DNA of 64,000 nucleotides from Sulfolobales archaeon (GTDB lineage: Archaea; Thermoproteota; Thermoprotei_A; Sulfolobales; NBVN01): NCBI GenBank assembly GCA_025058345.1, contig JANXEN010000001.1, positions 134,481-198,480 on the forward strand, in the 5' to 3' direction. Shown one piece after another: positions 35,572 to 44,648 of this stretch (position 1 is the stretch's first letter; every line of letters starts with the position of its first letter). The notes below the pieces were generated by a model. The model was not told the DNA's origin. It ran no database searches and worked only from the letters and a program-made list of their open reading frames with translations. The translations under genes were made by a program, and so were the position numbers.

Positions 35572-35817
35572 CTACTTACGGGTCCTACCCTCAACAACGA
35601 TCATAGTGAGTGTGGACCTAACCTTAGGCAATTTCCTTATCCTACTTGAAATTATATCTTTAAGTTCTTCCGTCGTAGGGGCACTTACCTTAATGACTAG
35701 ATCGTACACACCGTAAACGACGTACGCCTCAGTCACACCATCTATGGTTGACAATAAGTTGAGGACTTCCTCCTCTGAACCTATATCTGTGTTTACAAGA
35801 ACTATAGCTTCAGGCAT
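35572..35817 (-). CDS. stand-alone RAM (Lrp ligand-binding) domain protein
   Basis: 81 aa from ATG 35817. It consists only of an Lrp/AsnC effector (RAM) domain (PEAIVLVNTDIGSEEEVLNLL, partly; GVYDLVIKVSA; STLTMIVVEGRTRK) without a DNA-binding part. Such proteins may sense amino acids or modulate full-length Lrp proteins. A GTG 30 nt upstream is in frame, but the TATA box at 35847 places the transcript start only a few bases before ATG 35817. Confidence 0.88.
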   Translation of the reverse strand: MPEAIVLVNTDIGSEEEVLNLLSTIDGVTEAYVVYGVYDLVIKVSAPTTEELKDIISSRIRKLPKVRSTLTMIVVEGRTRK

Positions 35818-35846
35818 TAAATCCCTATATAAATACTTCCTATGCA

Positions 35847-35854
35847 CTTATAAG
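35847..35854. promoter_or_regulatory. palindromic TATA box shared by RAM gene and tsr3
   Basis: The perfect palindrome CTTATAAG sits 30-37 nt from the RAM start on the minus strand and 22-29 nt from the tsr3 ATG on the plus strand. Both distances fit an archaeal TATA box serving leaderless or very short-leader transcripts. One element may therefore drive both genes, or TFB orientation may be set by flanking BRE sequence. Confidence 0.6.
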
Positions 35855-35875
35855 TTTTTTAATAAGTAAAAAGAG

Positions 35876-36400
35876 ATGGTTAAAATATTCGTTATTAGCT
35901 ACGGCCATGATGACCCGAGGAAATGTTCGGCCTTGAAGATGGTTAAGCTCGGCTACGCAACTAGGGTGAATAGCATTCACGTCCTACCTAAGAATTGCTT
36001 AATTCTAAACCCATACTCCGATAGTATATTAACACCACTCGACAAGGACTTAATAAGTAATTACGGACTCGCAGTTATAGATGTTTCTTGGAAAGGTGAT
36101 TTAGGTATCCTTAAGAAGTTAATTAACTATAAAAGACCTCAGAGAGTGCTGCCTCTATTGTTTGCTGGTAATCCAGTAAATTACGCTATTGCAACTAAAT
36201 TAAGTAGTGTAGAAGCTGTGGCAGCAGCTTTATACATAACTGGATTTAAAGACCTTTCACTGAAGGTACTGTCAATATTTAAGTGGGGACATACATTCTA
36301 CGATCTAAATAGAGAAATATTAGAGTTATATTCGCGATGCACTTCAAAGGATGAAGTAATTAAAATACAGGACGACATCCTTAAAAAACTTAATAAATAA
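35876..36400 (+). CDS. tsr3: rRNA aminocarboxypropyltransferase Tsr3
   Basis: SPOUT-class enzyme (174 aa) that transfers the aminocarboxypropyl group of S-adenosylmethionine to a hypermodified uridine of 16S rRNA late in small-subunit maturation. Family segments are DPRKCSALKM, VIDVSWKG, LPLLFAGNPVNYA, KLSSVEAVAAALYITGF and FKWGHTFYDLN. Followed after 30 nt by RNase P RNA on the same strand. Confidence 0.94.
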   Translation: MVKIFVISYGHDDPRKCSALKMVKLGYATRVNSIHVLPKNCLILNPYSDSILTPLDKDLISNYGLAVIDVSWKGDLGILKKLINYKRPQRVLPLLFAGNPVNYAIATKLSSVEAVAAALYITGFKDLSLKVLSIFKWGHTFYDLNREILELYSRCTSKDEVIKIQDDILKKLNK

Positions 36401-36430
36401 GTTTATCAGCCTTAATACAACTAAGAAAGT

Positions 36431-36756
36431 AGGTCCGGAGCCGGCTGGTGGTTACGGGGTAAACCTGAGGAAACTCCGCCCTCCTCACGGCACTGGGACC
36501 TCGTAAGAGGTGCGGGGAGACCCGCGGCAACGGCACAGAAACGACACGTCCCACACCAGATGTCTATGATGCGGTGAGGGTTAGGTAGTAATACTTAACC
36601 AGTAACCCGCTTAGCATGGTGTGGGGAGCGTTGAAACGGCCGACCCCCAGGGAGTAAGGCCAAGCAGTACCGATGAACGCCGTGCGAGGTACGGGTAGGC
36701 CGCTAAGCCCAATACCACCGAAGTACGGAAGGCGGGTTATAGCCGGCACCGGGCCT
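36431..36756 (+). ncRNA. rnpB: RNase P RNA
   Basis: RNA subunit of the tRNA 5'-processing ribozyme, about 326 nt. The ends pair as helix P1 (AGGTCCGG at 36431 with CCGGGCCT ending 36756). The conserved 5' core GAGGAAACTCCGCC lies at 36467-36480, and its CTCCGCC can pair at long range with GGCGGG near 36731, as in helix P4. The specificity-side stretch AGTAAGGCCAAGCAG is also present. G+C content is much higher than in the surrounding genes, as expected for structural RNA of a thermophile. Looks like the archaeal A type. Confidence 0.93.
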
Positions 36757-36765
36757 TAGTAAACA

Positions 36766-36999
36766 CTATTTAATGATCGCATTACTCCCCACAACATTAA
36801 TAGAGCCCTCAAACACCTCACAGACAAACATCATTGTTCCACTTACATGTGATTTAACTATAGTAACTCCAGATACAACCTTCATTATCTCCAAGTACTT
36901 AATGCCTTTAAGCTCTGTATGGTTTATCAACTTACCATAGGCGTCATAGATGTTTAGCTCAACAATATCGTTCTTTACGAACACTATGCAGGTAGGCAT
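36766..36999 (-). CDS. hypothetical protein, 77 aa
   Basis: Small, beta-rich soluble protein of unknown family, converging on rnpB with a 9-nt gap. ATG start; a TATA-like TTATATATG lies about 43 nt upstream, implying a short leader, but there is no GGTG core. Contains two cysteines (Cys4 and one near residue 59) that do not form a metal motif. Probably real because of promoter and codon use. Confidence 0.5.
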   Translation of the reverse strand: MPTCIVFVKNDIVELNIYDAYGKLINHTELKGIKYLEIMKVVSGVTIVKSHVSGTMMFVCEVFEGSINVVGSNAIIK

Positions 37000-37166
37000 A
37001 GTGTGAGGGACCTAATTCTATCTAGACCATCAACATATATAAGCTCACTACCAATTTAATCTAGGTGCATGAGAGTAGTGAATGTATTCATGAACTGCGG
37101 GTGTACGTATGAGCAAACAAAAAAGAGGCCTAACCATATCATATAGTTATCGTTTAATGCGGTGAT

Positions 37167-37454
37167 ATGTTGACCAAATACAGAAACTATAGAAACGTAT
37201 ACAACGTTGACGTAAAACGTTTCAGTATTTATAACAATAATAACGTCAATAAAGGGGAAGTAAACGTAGGTGATGAAATAGACGTAGTTGTAAGGGAAAT
37301 CGATGAAAACGGTAGGGGCGTAGGATTTTATAGAGGTTATAAGGTCTTAATACCTAAAGGATTCATAAATGAGAGGGTAAGAGTTAGGATCGTTAAGATA
37401 GCTAATGAGGGACTTCAAGGTGTTATAGTTCATAGATATGATTCCACCACTTAA
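37167..37454 (+). CDS. TRAM-domain protein
   Basis: 95-aa protein whose C-terminal two thirds is a TRAM RNA-binding beta-barrel (VGDEIDVVVREIDENGRG, YKVLIPKGFINERVRVRI). The N-terminal 30 residues are basic and asparagine-rich. Archaeal TRAM proteins act as cold-shock-like RNA chaperones or accompany tRNA-modifying enzymes. GGTG ends 2 nt before the ATG and 5 nt before the TTG codon that follows it, so TTG 37170 may be the true start. Confidence 0.85.
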   Translation: MLTKYRNYRNVYNVDVKRFSIYNNNNVNKGEVNVGDEIDVVVREIDENGRGVGFYRGYKVLIPKGFINERVRVRIVKIANEGLQGVIVHRYDSTT

Positions 37455-37605
37455 TTGATATCCTGCAATAATCAAGGATTTCTAGAAAGTGAGTAAATTT
37501 ATTCTAAACATTTCTTAGTTCACATCCTTTAAACAACAATATATTAATATGGAATCAGCCCTTAAAAATAAGTTTTAAGGAGTATCATTATATAGGTATA
37601 AGTAA

Positions 37606-38604
37606 ATGTCTACTCAAACACTAGTGGATTTATTATGGGTTGAGAAATATAGGCCTAGGACGCTCTCCGAAATCGTTAATCATGAGGACGTTATTAGAAG
37701 ATTACAGCAGTTTATCAAAGAGAAGAACATGCCGCACCTACTTTTTGCAGGTCCTCCTGGAACGGGGAAGACTACTGCAGCGCACGCGCTTGCCCACGAT
37801 CTTTACGGCCCTGACTACAGGATGTATATGTTGGAGCTAAACGCTTCTGATGAAAGAGGTATAGATGTTATTAGAGGTAAGGTTAAGGAGTTCTCCAGAA
37901 GTAAACTACCTACTAACATACCTTTCAAGATAGTACTCCTTGATGAGTCAGATAATATGACTGCTGATGCGCAGCAGGCACTTAGGAGGCTTATGGAGAT
38001 GTATGTAGACGTCACTCGCTTCATCCTAATCGCAAACTACCCAAGCAAGATCATAGAGCCGATCCAATCTAGATGCGCTGTATTTAGATTCATTCCTCTT
38101 AGGAAGGAGGATGTGGTTAGGAGGTTAAAATGGATTTGTTCGAGTGAGGGTATTAAATGCGATGAGGAGGGTTTAGAAGTCATTCACGAAATCTCCGAAG
38201 GTGATATGAGAAAAGCAATAAACATCTTACAGGCGTCAGCCAGTATAGGGGATGTTAACGTATCGAATGTACTTAAAGTCGTAGGTTTAGCGCATCCAAG
38301 AGAAGTGAGGGAGATGATACAGTTGGCTTTCGATGGTAAATTCATCGATGCTAGAGATAAGTTACGTGAACTTATGATCTCCTACGGGGTTTCAGGAACT
38401 GACATAGTTAAACAGATACATAGGGAGATATTCGGAACGGAGTTAGCTATACCTGAGCCCTTAAAGGTTGAAATCACTGATTACTTAGGGGAAATACAGT
38501 TTAGGTTAGTTGAAGGTGCTGATGAGGAAATTCAGCTAAGTGCATTAATTGCTAAGCTATCCTTATTGGGACGGGCTGCTAAGGCAGTAAAGCAGGTTAA
38601 GTAA
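37606..38604 (+). CDS. rfcS: replication factor C small subunit
   Basis: AAA+ clamp-loader subunit (332 aa) that opens PCNA. Walker A GPPGTGKTTAA, Walker B LLDESDNM, sensor 1 region RFILIANYPSKI with the SRC arginine finger (IQSRC), and sensor 2 GDMRKAIN. Followed after 13 nt by rfcL on the same strand, so the full archaeal clamp loader (four small, one large subunit) is encoded here. Confidence 0.97.
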   Translation: MSTQTLVDLLWVEKYRPRTLSEIVNHEDVIRRLQQFIKEKNMPHLLFAGPPGTGKTTAAHALAHDLYGPDYRMYMLELNASDERGIDVIRGKVKEFSRSKLPTNIPFKIVLLDESDNMTADAQQALRRLMEMYVDVTRFILIANYPSKIIEPIQSRCAVFRFIPLRKEDVVRRLKWICSSEGIKCDEEGLEVIHEISEGDMRKAINILQASASIGDVNVSNVLKVVGLAHPREVREMIQLAFDGKFIDARDKLRELMISYGVSGTDIVKQIHREIFGTELAIPEPLKVEITDYLGEIQFRLVEGADEEIQLSALIAKLSLLGRAAKAVKQVK

Positions 38605-38617
38605 TGGGGTCAAAATT

Positions 38618-40015
38618 TTGAGGAAATTACCTTGGGTAATAAAGTATAGACCTAAGAAATTAGGTGATGTAGTTAATCAAGAAAAAGCTAAGGAAGAACT
38701 TTCCACTTGGATCGAGTTGTGGCTTAAGGAAGTACCTAAAGAACGTGCGGTACTTCTTTACGGCCCGCCAGGATGTGGTAAGACAAGCATGTCGGAAGCT
38801 CTAGCAAATGAGTATGGATTAGACTTCATTGAGATGAATGCTAGTGATTATAGAAGGAAGGTTGACCTCGATAGAATTGCTCGGACTGCAGCACTTCAAA
38901 GAAGCATTAGCGGTAGAACGAAGTTAATATTATTGGATGAAGTTGATGGGATTTCCGGCACTGCAGACGTAGGGGCTTTAGAAACGATATTGGAAATAAT
39001 TAAAATCACTGTAAATCCTATCATAATGACAGCAAACAACCCATGGGACCCTAAGTTAAGGCCTTTAAGAGATGCTGTGAAGCTAATTGAGTTCAGAAAG
39101 CTTACTAAGACGGATGTGAGGAAGGTACTTATACGGATATGTGGTGAGGAGAGGTTATCATGCGATGATGACGCTATAGACTTCATTGCTGAGAGATGTG
39201 AGGGTGATTTAAGATCAGCGATCAACGACCTAGAAGCTGTGGCTGAGGGGTATGGCAAAGTAACTCTAGAACTTGTTAAGAACTTACTGAGACAGAGAGA
39301 TAGGGAGTACGAACCATTCGAAGTTGTTAGGAGGATTTTCATCTCTAAGTACGCATGGCAGGCTAAGCAAGCAACCCAACAAACAGACCTAACCCCTGAC
39401 GAACTTATTCAATGGATTAACGAGAACTTACCAAGGCAGATCTCAGACCCCGAAGACCTATGGCGTGCGTATGACTACCTTTCAAAAGCTGATGTCTTCA
39501 TGGGTAGGATAATCAGGACAGGCAATTGGGATCTACTTACATATGCTGTCGAATTAATGTCTGCTGGAGTCTCACTCTCAATAATTAACGATGTGAAGGG
39601 GAAATATAGGTGGGTTAAATACAGTTTTCCTCAGAAGGTGTTGATGACTGCTAGGACAAAGGAGGTCAGACAGATAAGAGATGATCTAGCTGAAATATTG
39701 GCTAAACATCTAAACGTATCTAAGTCTGTAGTTAAATCTGACGTAATTCCATATATGAGGGTGATTTTTAACAACAACATCGAAGTTGCTGGTGGACTAG
39801 CTCTAAGTCTAAACCTGTCAGAAAGTATGATTAGGTACTTATCATATCAGAACTCACATAAAATAGTTGAATTAATGAATAAACTTAAAGTAGAGTCTAG
39901 CAGGAAGGTAGATAAGTTGAAGGCGGATAAAGTTGGTGGAAAGAGAAAAGACGTTAAAGGGAGGGCAGGGACCCTGAACGGATACTTTACGAACAAACCT
40001 CACTCAAATCAATAA
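38618..40015 (+). CDS. rfcL: replication factor C large subunit
   Basis: Large clamp-loader subunit (465 aa). Walker A is GPPGCGKTS and Walker B LLDEVDGI. The usual SRC motif is replaced, as is normal for the large subunit. A long C-terminal helical domain ends in a lysine-rich tail with GTLNGYF, a probable PCNA-interacting (PIP) motif. TTG start 13 nt after rfcS; the GGGGT upstream is a weak ribosome-binding site. Confidence 0.96.
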   Translation: MRKLPWVIKYRPKKLGDVVNQEKAKEELSTWIELWLKEVPKERAVLLYGPPGCGKTSMSEALANEYGLDFIEMNASDYRRKVDLDRIARTAALQRSISGRTKLILLDEVDGISGTADVGALETILEIIKITVNPIIMTANNPWDPKLRPLRDAVKLIEFRKLTKTDVRKVLIRICGEERLSCDDDAIDFIAERCEGDLRSAINDLEAVAEGYGKVTLELVKNLLRQRDREYEPFEVVRRIFISKYAWQAKQATQQTDLTPDELIQWINENLPRQISDPEDLWRAYDYLSKADVFMGRIIRTGNWDLLTYAVELMSAGVSLSIINDVKGKYRWVKYSFPQKVLMTARTKEVRQIRDDLAEILAKHLNVSKSVVKSDVIPYMRVIFNNNIEVAGGLALSLNLSESMIRYLSYQNSHKIVELMNKLKVESSRKVDKLKADKVGGKRKDVKGRAGTLNGYFTNKPHSNQ

Positions 40016-40067
40016 ATTACATTCAACTTATATGTAGGCCCTAGAGCGGAGTCCTACTTCAAGCGAG

Positions 40068-40331
40068 TTATCTCCCTTCTAAAGTTCTCAACATCTCATC
40101 TATGTACCTTACACGCGGATTAATCCAATTAGGTCTGTAGATCCTAACCCTACCTAAGGCAATTTCTTCAATAATCTCACATGATTTTAAGTAATTAATG
40201 TGCTTGATAACTAAAGTGTAGTTAAGTCCAGTTTCTTTAACTATAGATGTTAAGTTAACTTCGCCATGGAGTAGAATAGTTTTAAGGACTTTAACCCTAC
40301 CCTTACTTGAGAATATGTCTTCAAAACTCAT
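40068..40331 (-). CDS. winged-helix DNA-binding protein downstream of cdc6
   Basis: 87-aa winged-helix protein: FSSKGRVKVLKTILLHGEV, then TSIVKETGLNYTLVIKHI as recognition helix region, then a wing with GRVRIYRPNW. The ATG shares one base with the cdc6 stop codon, so it is made with the initiator protein. It may repress the cdc6 operon or act at the origin; both are inference. Confidence 0.85.
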   Translation of the reverse strand: MSFEDIFSSKGRVKVLKTILLHGEVNLTSIVKETGLNYTLVIKHINYLKSCEIIEEIALGRVRIYRPNWINPRVRYIDEMLRTLEGR

Positions 40332-41584
40332 TAATTGCCACTACCTTCATGTATTACCTTAACCTTAAGTAACTCATCAACTTTAGACTTAATAACATCT
40401 AATGGCATTAAGCTTATCGATATGTAGGTACTTCTACCCTTCCTCCCCTTCAGAGATGTTGAAGATATTAAAATTCCTAACTTCCTTAAATTAACTATAT
40501 ATTCATAGAGTTTTGTATGCTTTCTAGGTTCAATACCGTACTCTTCACATAACCTACTATAAACTTCTTCAACAACTCCAGTATTTACGTACGGCTCACC
40601 ACTCTCTGCTAAGGCAGTCGCTATAGCCTTCAAAGTAAGTAATTCATGAAAACTTAAGTACGGTAGAGTATCATTCAACATCACCGCGTTAGGTTCAACT
40701 ATTGAACAAGCCTTCCTAACATGATCTAATGATATGTTCATAAGACCTTCCCTCTCAGCTATCTCACCAGCTATTAAGAGTATCTCAAGGGCAGCCCTAG
40801 CATTTCCGGGACCACCCTTATCACTGCCAACAGCATCTGAAATATATTTTAAGACGTCATCGGAAACCGCGCCCTCGAATATCGATTCCTCAGCCCTAAG
40901 CCTCAGTATGTCATACAACTCATGTGATCTATAAGGATTAAACATTATTAGGTTTTTCATTAAGTATGACTCAGTCGTTGGGTCCAGCATAGATAGTGAA
41001 GTAGCGGACTTACTTATGAACATGAAGTTTAATCTCTTAACCTTATCTGGGAACTCATCATATACCCTAATCAGGAAGTAGACAGCATCGCTACCAGCTA
41101 CGTTGATGAAGTAGTCAAACTCGTCTAACGCCACGATCACATATAAGTTTTCACCATCTATCAGATCTAACATATAGTTGAGGACTTCCCTCACTGACAG
41201 ACCTCTCTGAGGTACTGGAAGCCGTAGCTGCCTCACAACCTCGTTTACAACCTCAAATAATGTACGATCTCTATGGCAATTCACATGAACGTAACTAGTG
41301 TTCAAACCTCTCTTCTTAGCTATCTGAGTGAATTCCTTACCGAACATCCTCGCGGTGACAGTTTTACCTGTACCAATGCCCCCTACAATCATTGCTTTAT
41401 GACTTATAGTCCCAGGTGTTAGAAGCATAGGTTTGAATATATTCGTCAATATCTTTAACTCATTTTCCCTATGAGGGAGTGAGCTAGGTAAATACTCCGG
41501 ATATAGCTTCTCCTTACTTTTAAATAACGACACTCTATTTAATTCACTTTCAATTATGTTACGGATATTACTCAATAGTTTCAC
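40331..41584 (-). CDS. cdc6: Cdc6/Orc1 replication initiator
   Basis: 417-aa origin-binding AAA+ protein. N-terminal LPHRENELKIL, Walker A VGGIGTGKTVTARM, Walker B VALDEFDYF, sensor 1 LNFMFISKSA and sensor 2 GGPGNARAALEIL are present, followed by a winged-helix domain. Archaeal initiators often lie beside an origin. The 140-bp AT-rich spacer upstream (41585-41723) has a small GGTTT...AAACC palindrome but no clear ORB element, so I do not call an origin. Confidence 0.94.
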   Translation of the reverse strand: MKLLSNIRNIIESELNRVSLFKSKEKLYPEYLPSSLPHRENELKILTNIFKPMLLTPGTISHKAMIVGGIGTGKTVTARMFGKEFTQIAKKRGLNTSYVHVNCHRDRTLFEVVNEVVRQLRLPVPQRGLSVREVLNYMLDLIDGENLYVIVALDEFDYFINVAGSDAVYFLIRVYDEFPDKVKRLNFMFISKSATSLSMLDPTTESYLMKNLIMFNPYRSHELYDILRLRAEESIFEGAVSDDVLKYISDAVGSDKGGPGNARAALEILLIAGEIAEREGLMNISLDHVRKACSIVEPNAVMLNDTLPYLSFHELLTLKAIATALAESGEPYVNTGVVEEVYSRLCEEYGIEPRKHTKLYEYIVNLRKLGILISSTSLKGRKGRSTYISISLMPLDVIKSKVDELLKVKVIHEGSGN

Positions 41585-41723
41585 CTAACTCAACTACTAT
41601 ATCAATCTTCTGCAGTAATACTATATTAATTTTACATAAGTCATTGTTGAATTAATTGGTTTAGAAAAACCTGAATTAAGATGAAGTTTCAATAAGTAGA
41701 AATGTAAGTTATGTGAAGGAAGC

Positions 41724-42935
41724 TTACTTCCTCCTAGGTCTCTGACCCCTAGTTTTCTCAACCTTAGTTGGTTTCGGCGGGGGCTTAGCGTACATGGTCT
41801 TAATTTCATTAATTCTCTCATCGAGATCAGCCCTCAATTTATCTGCAATGAACCTACCTGTAAAGTAGTCAGCTTTAATAGCTATTGCTAACTTAGTGGC
41901 TAAGGACCTCGCTATCTTACCTCTCTGCCATCTAGGCGCTTTATGAATCTCAGGGTATTGGAAGATAACGCCGTGTTTAGGAGGTTTACCACCCGTTCTT
42001 AAAGCTCTGAATAACGCCTTCTCAGCACCTAATACCTGTATCGTACTGGCTGGTAGTTTAGCTAAGGTTTCTAAACTTCCAGTCAAACTTAGTAATCTAG
42101 CACCTAGTAGAGGTCCTACTAATTCCGTAGTATTAGGTGCGACTTCCTTCATAACGGAACTTAGATATGATGTTAACTCATCGCGCAGTCTATCAAGTTC
42201 TAGCATGATATTCGCTAAGGTCTTTATAGGCTCTATGTCGTGGTTTGATAGCTCAGCCCCCATACTTTTTTCGGAGATACTTACTATACGTTTTATCCTT
42301 CCTTCACCAAACCCTAACTTCTTCAAACTCTTCTCATTAACGTAGTCTCGACTGCCTAACTCTGCCACTATCTTAGCGTAATCGATGTGTTCCTTAACTA
42401 AGTCGTCAAGTTCAGGGAAATGTATACTATACCATTCCCTAAGCCTCGATGCGAATAGGTTAAATACCTTATCTATATCGTCTATTGCTCTAATAGCTTG
42501 AACTGCTAGTAAATCCCTCTTCTGCGCCACCTTTCTCAACTTACTCCTCGTCACAGCCAATGATAAAGTATGCATGAAGTCATGATACTCGTCCTCAGAC
42601 CTTATGAAACCTAATTCTACCGCTTGCTTAGGTAATTCACTCTTAAATTTTAATAAGACATCGTTGTCTGGCTCAAAGAAAACTTCTAACTTTAAATCAC
42701 TTAAATGCTTAACATAACCTTCAATATCTACAACAACTTCTAACTCCCTACCGTAATTAGTTATTAATTCATTCACTAACTTTAAGAACTCCTCAGTAGG
42801 TTGATCGCCCTCAATTTTAAGCACCCTCTCAACTAACCTATTGATATCGTTAGGTGCAACGACCTTATGTATGACTTTGCCATCAGCATCTATGGCAAAT
42901 GCACCTATTACAGCATCGGTGAGAAACACCCTCAT
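41724..42935 (-). CDS. nop5: Nop5 (NOP56/58-like) C/D sRNP core protein
   Basis: Scaffold of the C/D methylation complex, binding L7Ae-sRNA and fibrillarin. About 403 aa from ATG 42935, which lies 7 nt after GGTG; an in-frame frame extends 21 codons further but is not family-like. The central coiled coil and Nop domain contain GPLLGARLLSLTGSLETLAKLPASTIQVLGAEKAL (in part) and APRWQRGKIARSLATKLAIA. A basic tail KTRGQRPRRK closes it. Fibrillarin, usually adjacent, is absent here. The four C/D sRNAs in the window are its expected clients. Confidence 0.95.
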   Translation of the reverse strand: MRVFLTDAVIGAFAIDADGKVIHKVVAPNDINRLVERVLKIEGDQPTEEFLKLVNELITNYGRELEVVVDIEGYVKHLSDLKLEVFFEPDNDVLLKFKSELPKQAVELGFIRSEDEYHDFMHTLSLAVTRSKLRKVAQKRDLLAVQAIRAIDDIDKVFNLFASRLREWYSIHFPELDDLVKEHIDYAKIVAELGSRDYVNEKSLKKLGFGEGRIKRIVSISEKSMGAELSNHDIEPIKTLANIMLELDRLRDELTSYLSSVMKEVAPNTTELVGPLLGARLLSLTGSLETLAKLPASTIQVLGAEKALFRALRTGGKPPKHGVIFQYPEIHKAPRWQRGKIARSLATKLAIAIKADYFTGRFIADKLRADLDERINEIKTMYAKPPPKPTKVEKTRGQRPRRK

Positions 42936-43099
42936 CATATGACACCTTTGATTAACTACGCTAAGGAATTTAAAAACATATTTTAAGTTATCCATCAAAT
43001 AATGCTAAGGGCTATATCAAAGTCCATTGTCTAAGTATTTACTTGGTGGGAGTCATTAAGTTTTATATATCTACATACTATCATAACGTAGGTGTCTAG

Positions 43100-43294
43100 A
43101 TGCCAACACACGGATCTATGACTAAAGCTGGTAAGGTGAGGAGCGCAACACCTAAAATACCGCCTAAGCCTAGGAGGAATTTAGTTCCTAGAATAAGGAA
43201 TAGGAGAGAGTTCTGGATTAGGAAGAGGAAAGAGTCAGGGTTACCTGTACCTACAGTAGTTCCACCATCATCGGTGCCTAGAAAAAGTAAGTAG
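43100..43294 (+). CDS. rps30e: ribosomal protein eS30
   Basis: 64-aa small-subunit protein with the family-typical [20 protein letters not shown] and a strongly basic [17 protein letters not shown] is 5 nt after GGTG, with a TATA-like TTTTATATAT about 40 nt upstream. Single gene before gatD. Confidence 0.95.
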   Translation: MPTHGSMTKAGKVRSATPKIPPKPRRNLVPRIRNRREFWIRKRKESGLPVPTVVPPSSVPRKSK

Positions 43295-43337
43295 TTAATA
43301 ACATTCCGTTTTTAAAGGTGGTATTACGGTTGTAGAT

Positions 43338-44648
43338 TTGAAGCCTGGAGATTTAATTAGGATTGTTAAGGATGGTCATGTAGTTGAAGGAGTTTTAATG
43401 CCTTTAACAGAGTTGAGTTCTAAGAATGATATAGTTGTTGTGAAACTTGCAAATGGATATAACGTAGGGGTATCACTGACTAATGCGTATGTAGAAGTTG
43501 TGAAGGAAGGTTATATCGAGATGGGTGTCTCCGAAAGGAGAAGTGCGTCAACATATGTTACAGGTCAGACCGGTAAGCTGATCTCAGTAGTTAGTACAGG
43601 GGGTACCATAGTTAGTAAAGTTGAGTATGAGACTGGTGCGGTTAAACCCGCACTCACCGCTGATGACTTAATAGATTTCGTCCCAGAGCTTAAGGAGATG
43701 GGTAGTATTGAAGTAATCGATCTTTACAGAATATTAAGCGAGAATATGACACCCGACCATTGGGCTTCGATATCTAGGGTGGTTGGGGAGAAAATAGTTA
43801 GCGGTGTTGACGGAATTATAGTTGCTCATGGTACCGACACATTATCTTATACTTCATCGGCTTTAGCCTTCGCCCTTATGAATTTACCGCAACCTATAGT
43901 ATTAGTTGGCTCTCAGAGAAGTAGCGATAGACCTAGCTCCGACTCAGCGTTAAACTTACTTGCCTCAATTGTTGTCGCTCTTAACGCACCGTTTGGTGAA
44001 GTAGTTGCAGCGATGCATGGAAGTGTTTCAGATAACTACATCCTAGTACACCGCGGTGTTAAGGTTAGGAAGATGCATTCAAGTAGGAGGGATGCGTTTC
44101 AAACAGTGAACGATGTTCCCTTAGCTAAGGTTGTTTTCCCAGACAAGAGATTAGTAATGATTAGTACTAAGTACTTATGTAGGAATAAGAAGGAGAACCT
44201 AATAATAATGCCTAATTTCGAGAAGAAGGTAGCAATAGTCAAGGCATATCCAGGACTGAGTTCAGAAATCATAGACTTCCTAGTTGATAAGAAGTTTAAG
44301 GGGATAGTTATAGAAGGTACAGGTTTAGGACACGTTAATGATTTATGTATTCCCTCCATTAGAAGGGCTGCTGAGGAAGGTGTGGTCGTCGCTATGGCAA
44401 CACAGACAATTTTCGGGAGGGTTAACATGAACGTCTACACCACAGGTAGGAGGTTATTGATGGCTGGAGTTATACCAGCTGCTGATATGTTAGCTGAAAC
44501 TACATACGTTAAGCTTTCATGGCTATTAGCTAATTTTAACGATCTATCTGATGTGAAGAAATTACTTACTAGGAACTTAGTTCATGAAATAAATGATGCA
44601 CATGAGGAATACCTATATCCTAGGTGGTACCATGGGGATAGATTATAA
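43338..44648 (+). CDS. gatD: Glu-tRNA(Gln) amidotransferase subunit D
   Basis: Asparaginase-like subunit (436 aa) that releases ammonia from glutamine or asparagine for GatE. An N-terminal Tudor-like region precedes SVVSTGGTIVSKV and AHGTDTLSYTSSALAFAL, which hold the catalytic threonines; LVGSQRSSDRPSSDS and KMHSSRRDAFQ follow. TTG 43338 is the first usual start in frame, though GGTG is 17 nt away, so the start is not certain. Overlaps gatE by 17 nt. Confidence 0.95.
   Translation: MKPGDLIRIVKDGHVVEGVLMPLTELSSKNDIVVVKLANGYNVGVSLTNAYVEVVKEGYIEMGVSERRSASTYVTGQTGKLISVVSTGGTIVSKVEYETGAVKPALTADDLIDFVPELKEMGSIEVIDLYRILSENMTPDHWASISRVVGEKIVSGVDGIIVAHGTDTLSYTSSALAFALMNLPQPIVLVGSQRSSDRPSSDSALNLLASIVVALNAPFGEVVAAMHGSVSDNYILVHRGVKVRKMHSSRRDAFQTVNDVPLAKVVFPDKRLVMISTKYLCRNKKENLIIMPNFEKKVAIVKAYPGLSSEIIDFLVDKKFKGIVIEGTGLGHVNDLCIPSIRRAAEEGVVVAMATQTIFGRVNMNVYTTGRRLLMAGVIPAADMLAETTYVKLSWLLANFNDLSDVKKLLTRNLVHEINDAHEEYLYPRWYHGDRL

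Noticed and set aside
40016-40067. GTAGG...CCTAC hairpin between rfcL and the winged-helix gene
   Set aside because: Five pairs with a long loop between convergent genes; plausible terminator, but no better than chance.
41585-41723. Possible replication origin beside cdc6
   Set aside because: AT-rich with a small palindrome, but no ORB-like repeats or run of Gs; adjacency alone is not enough.
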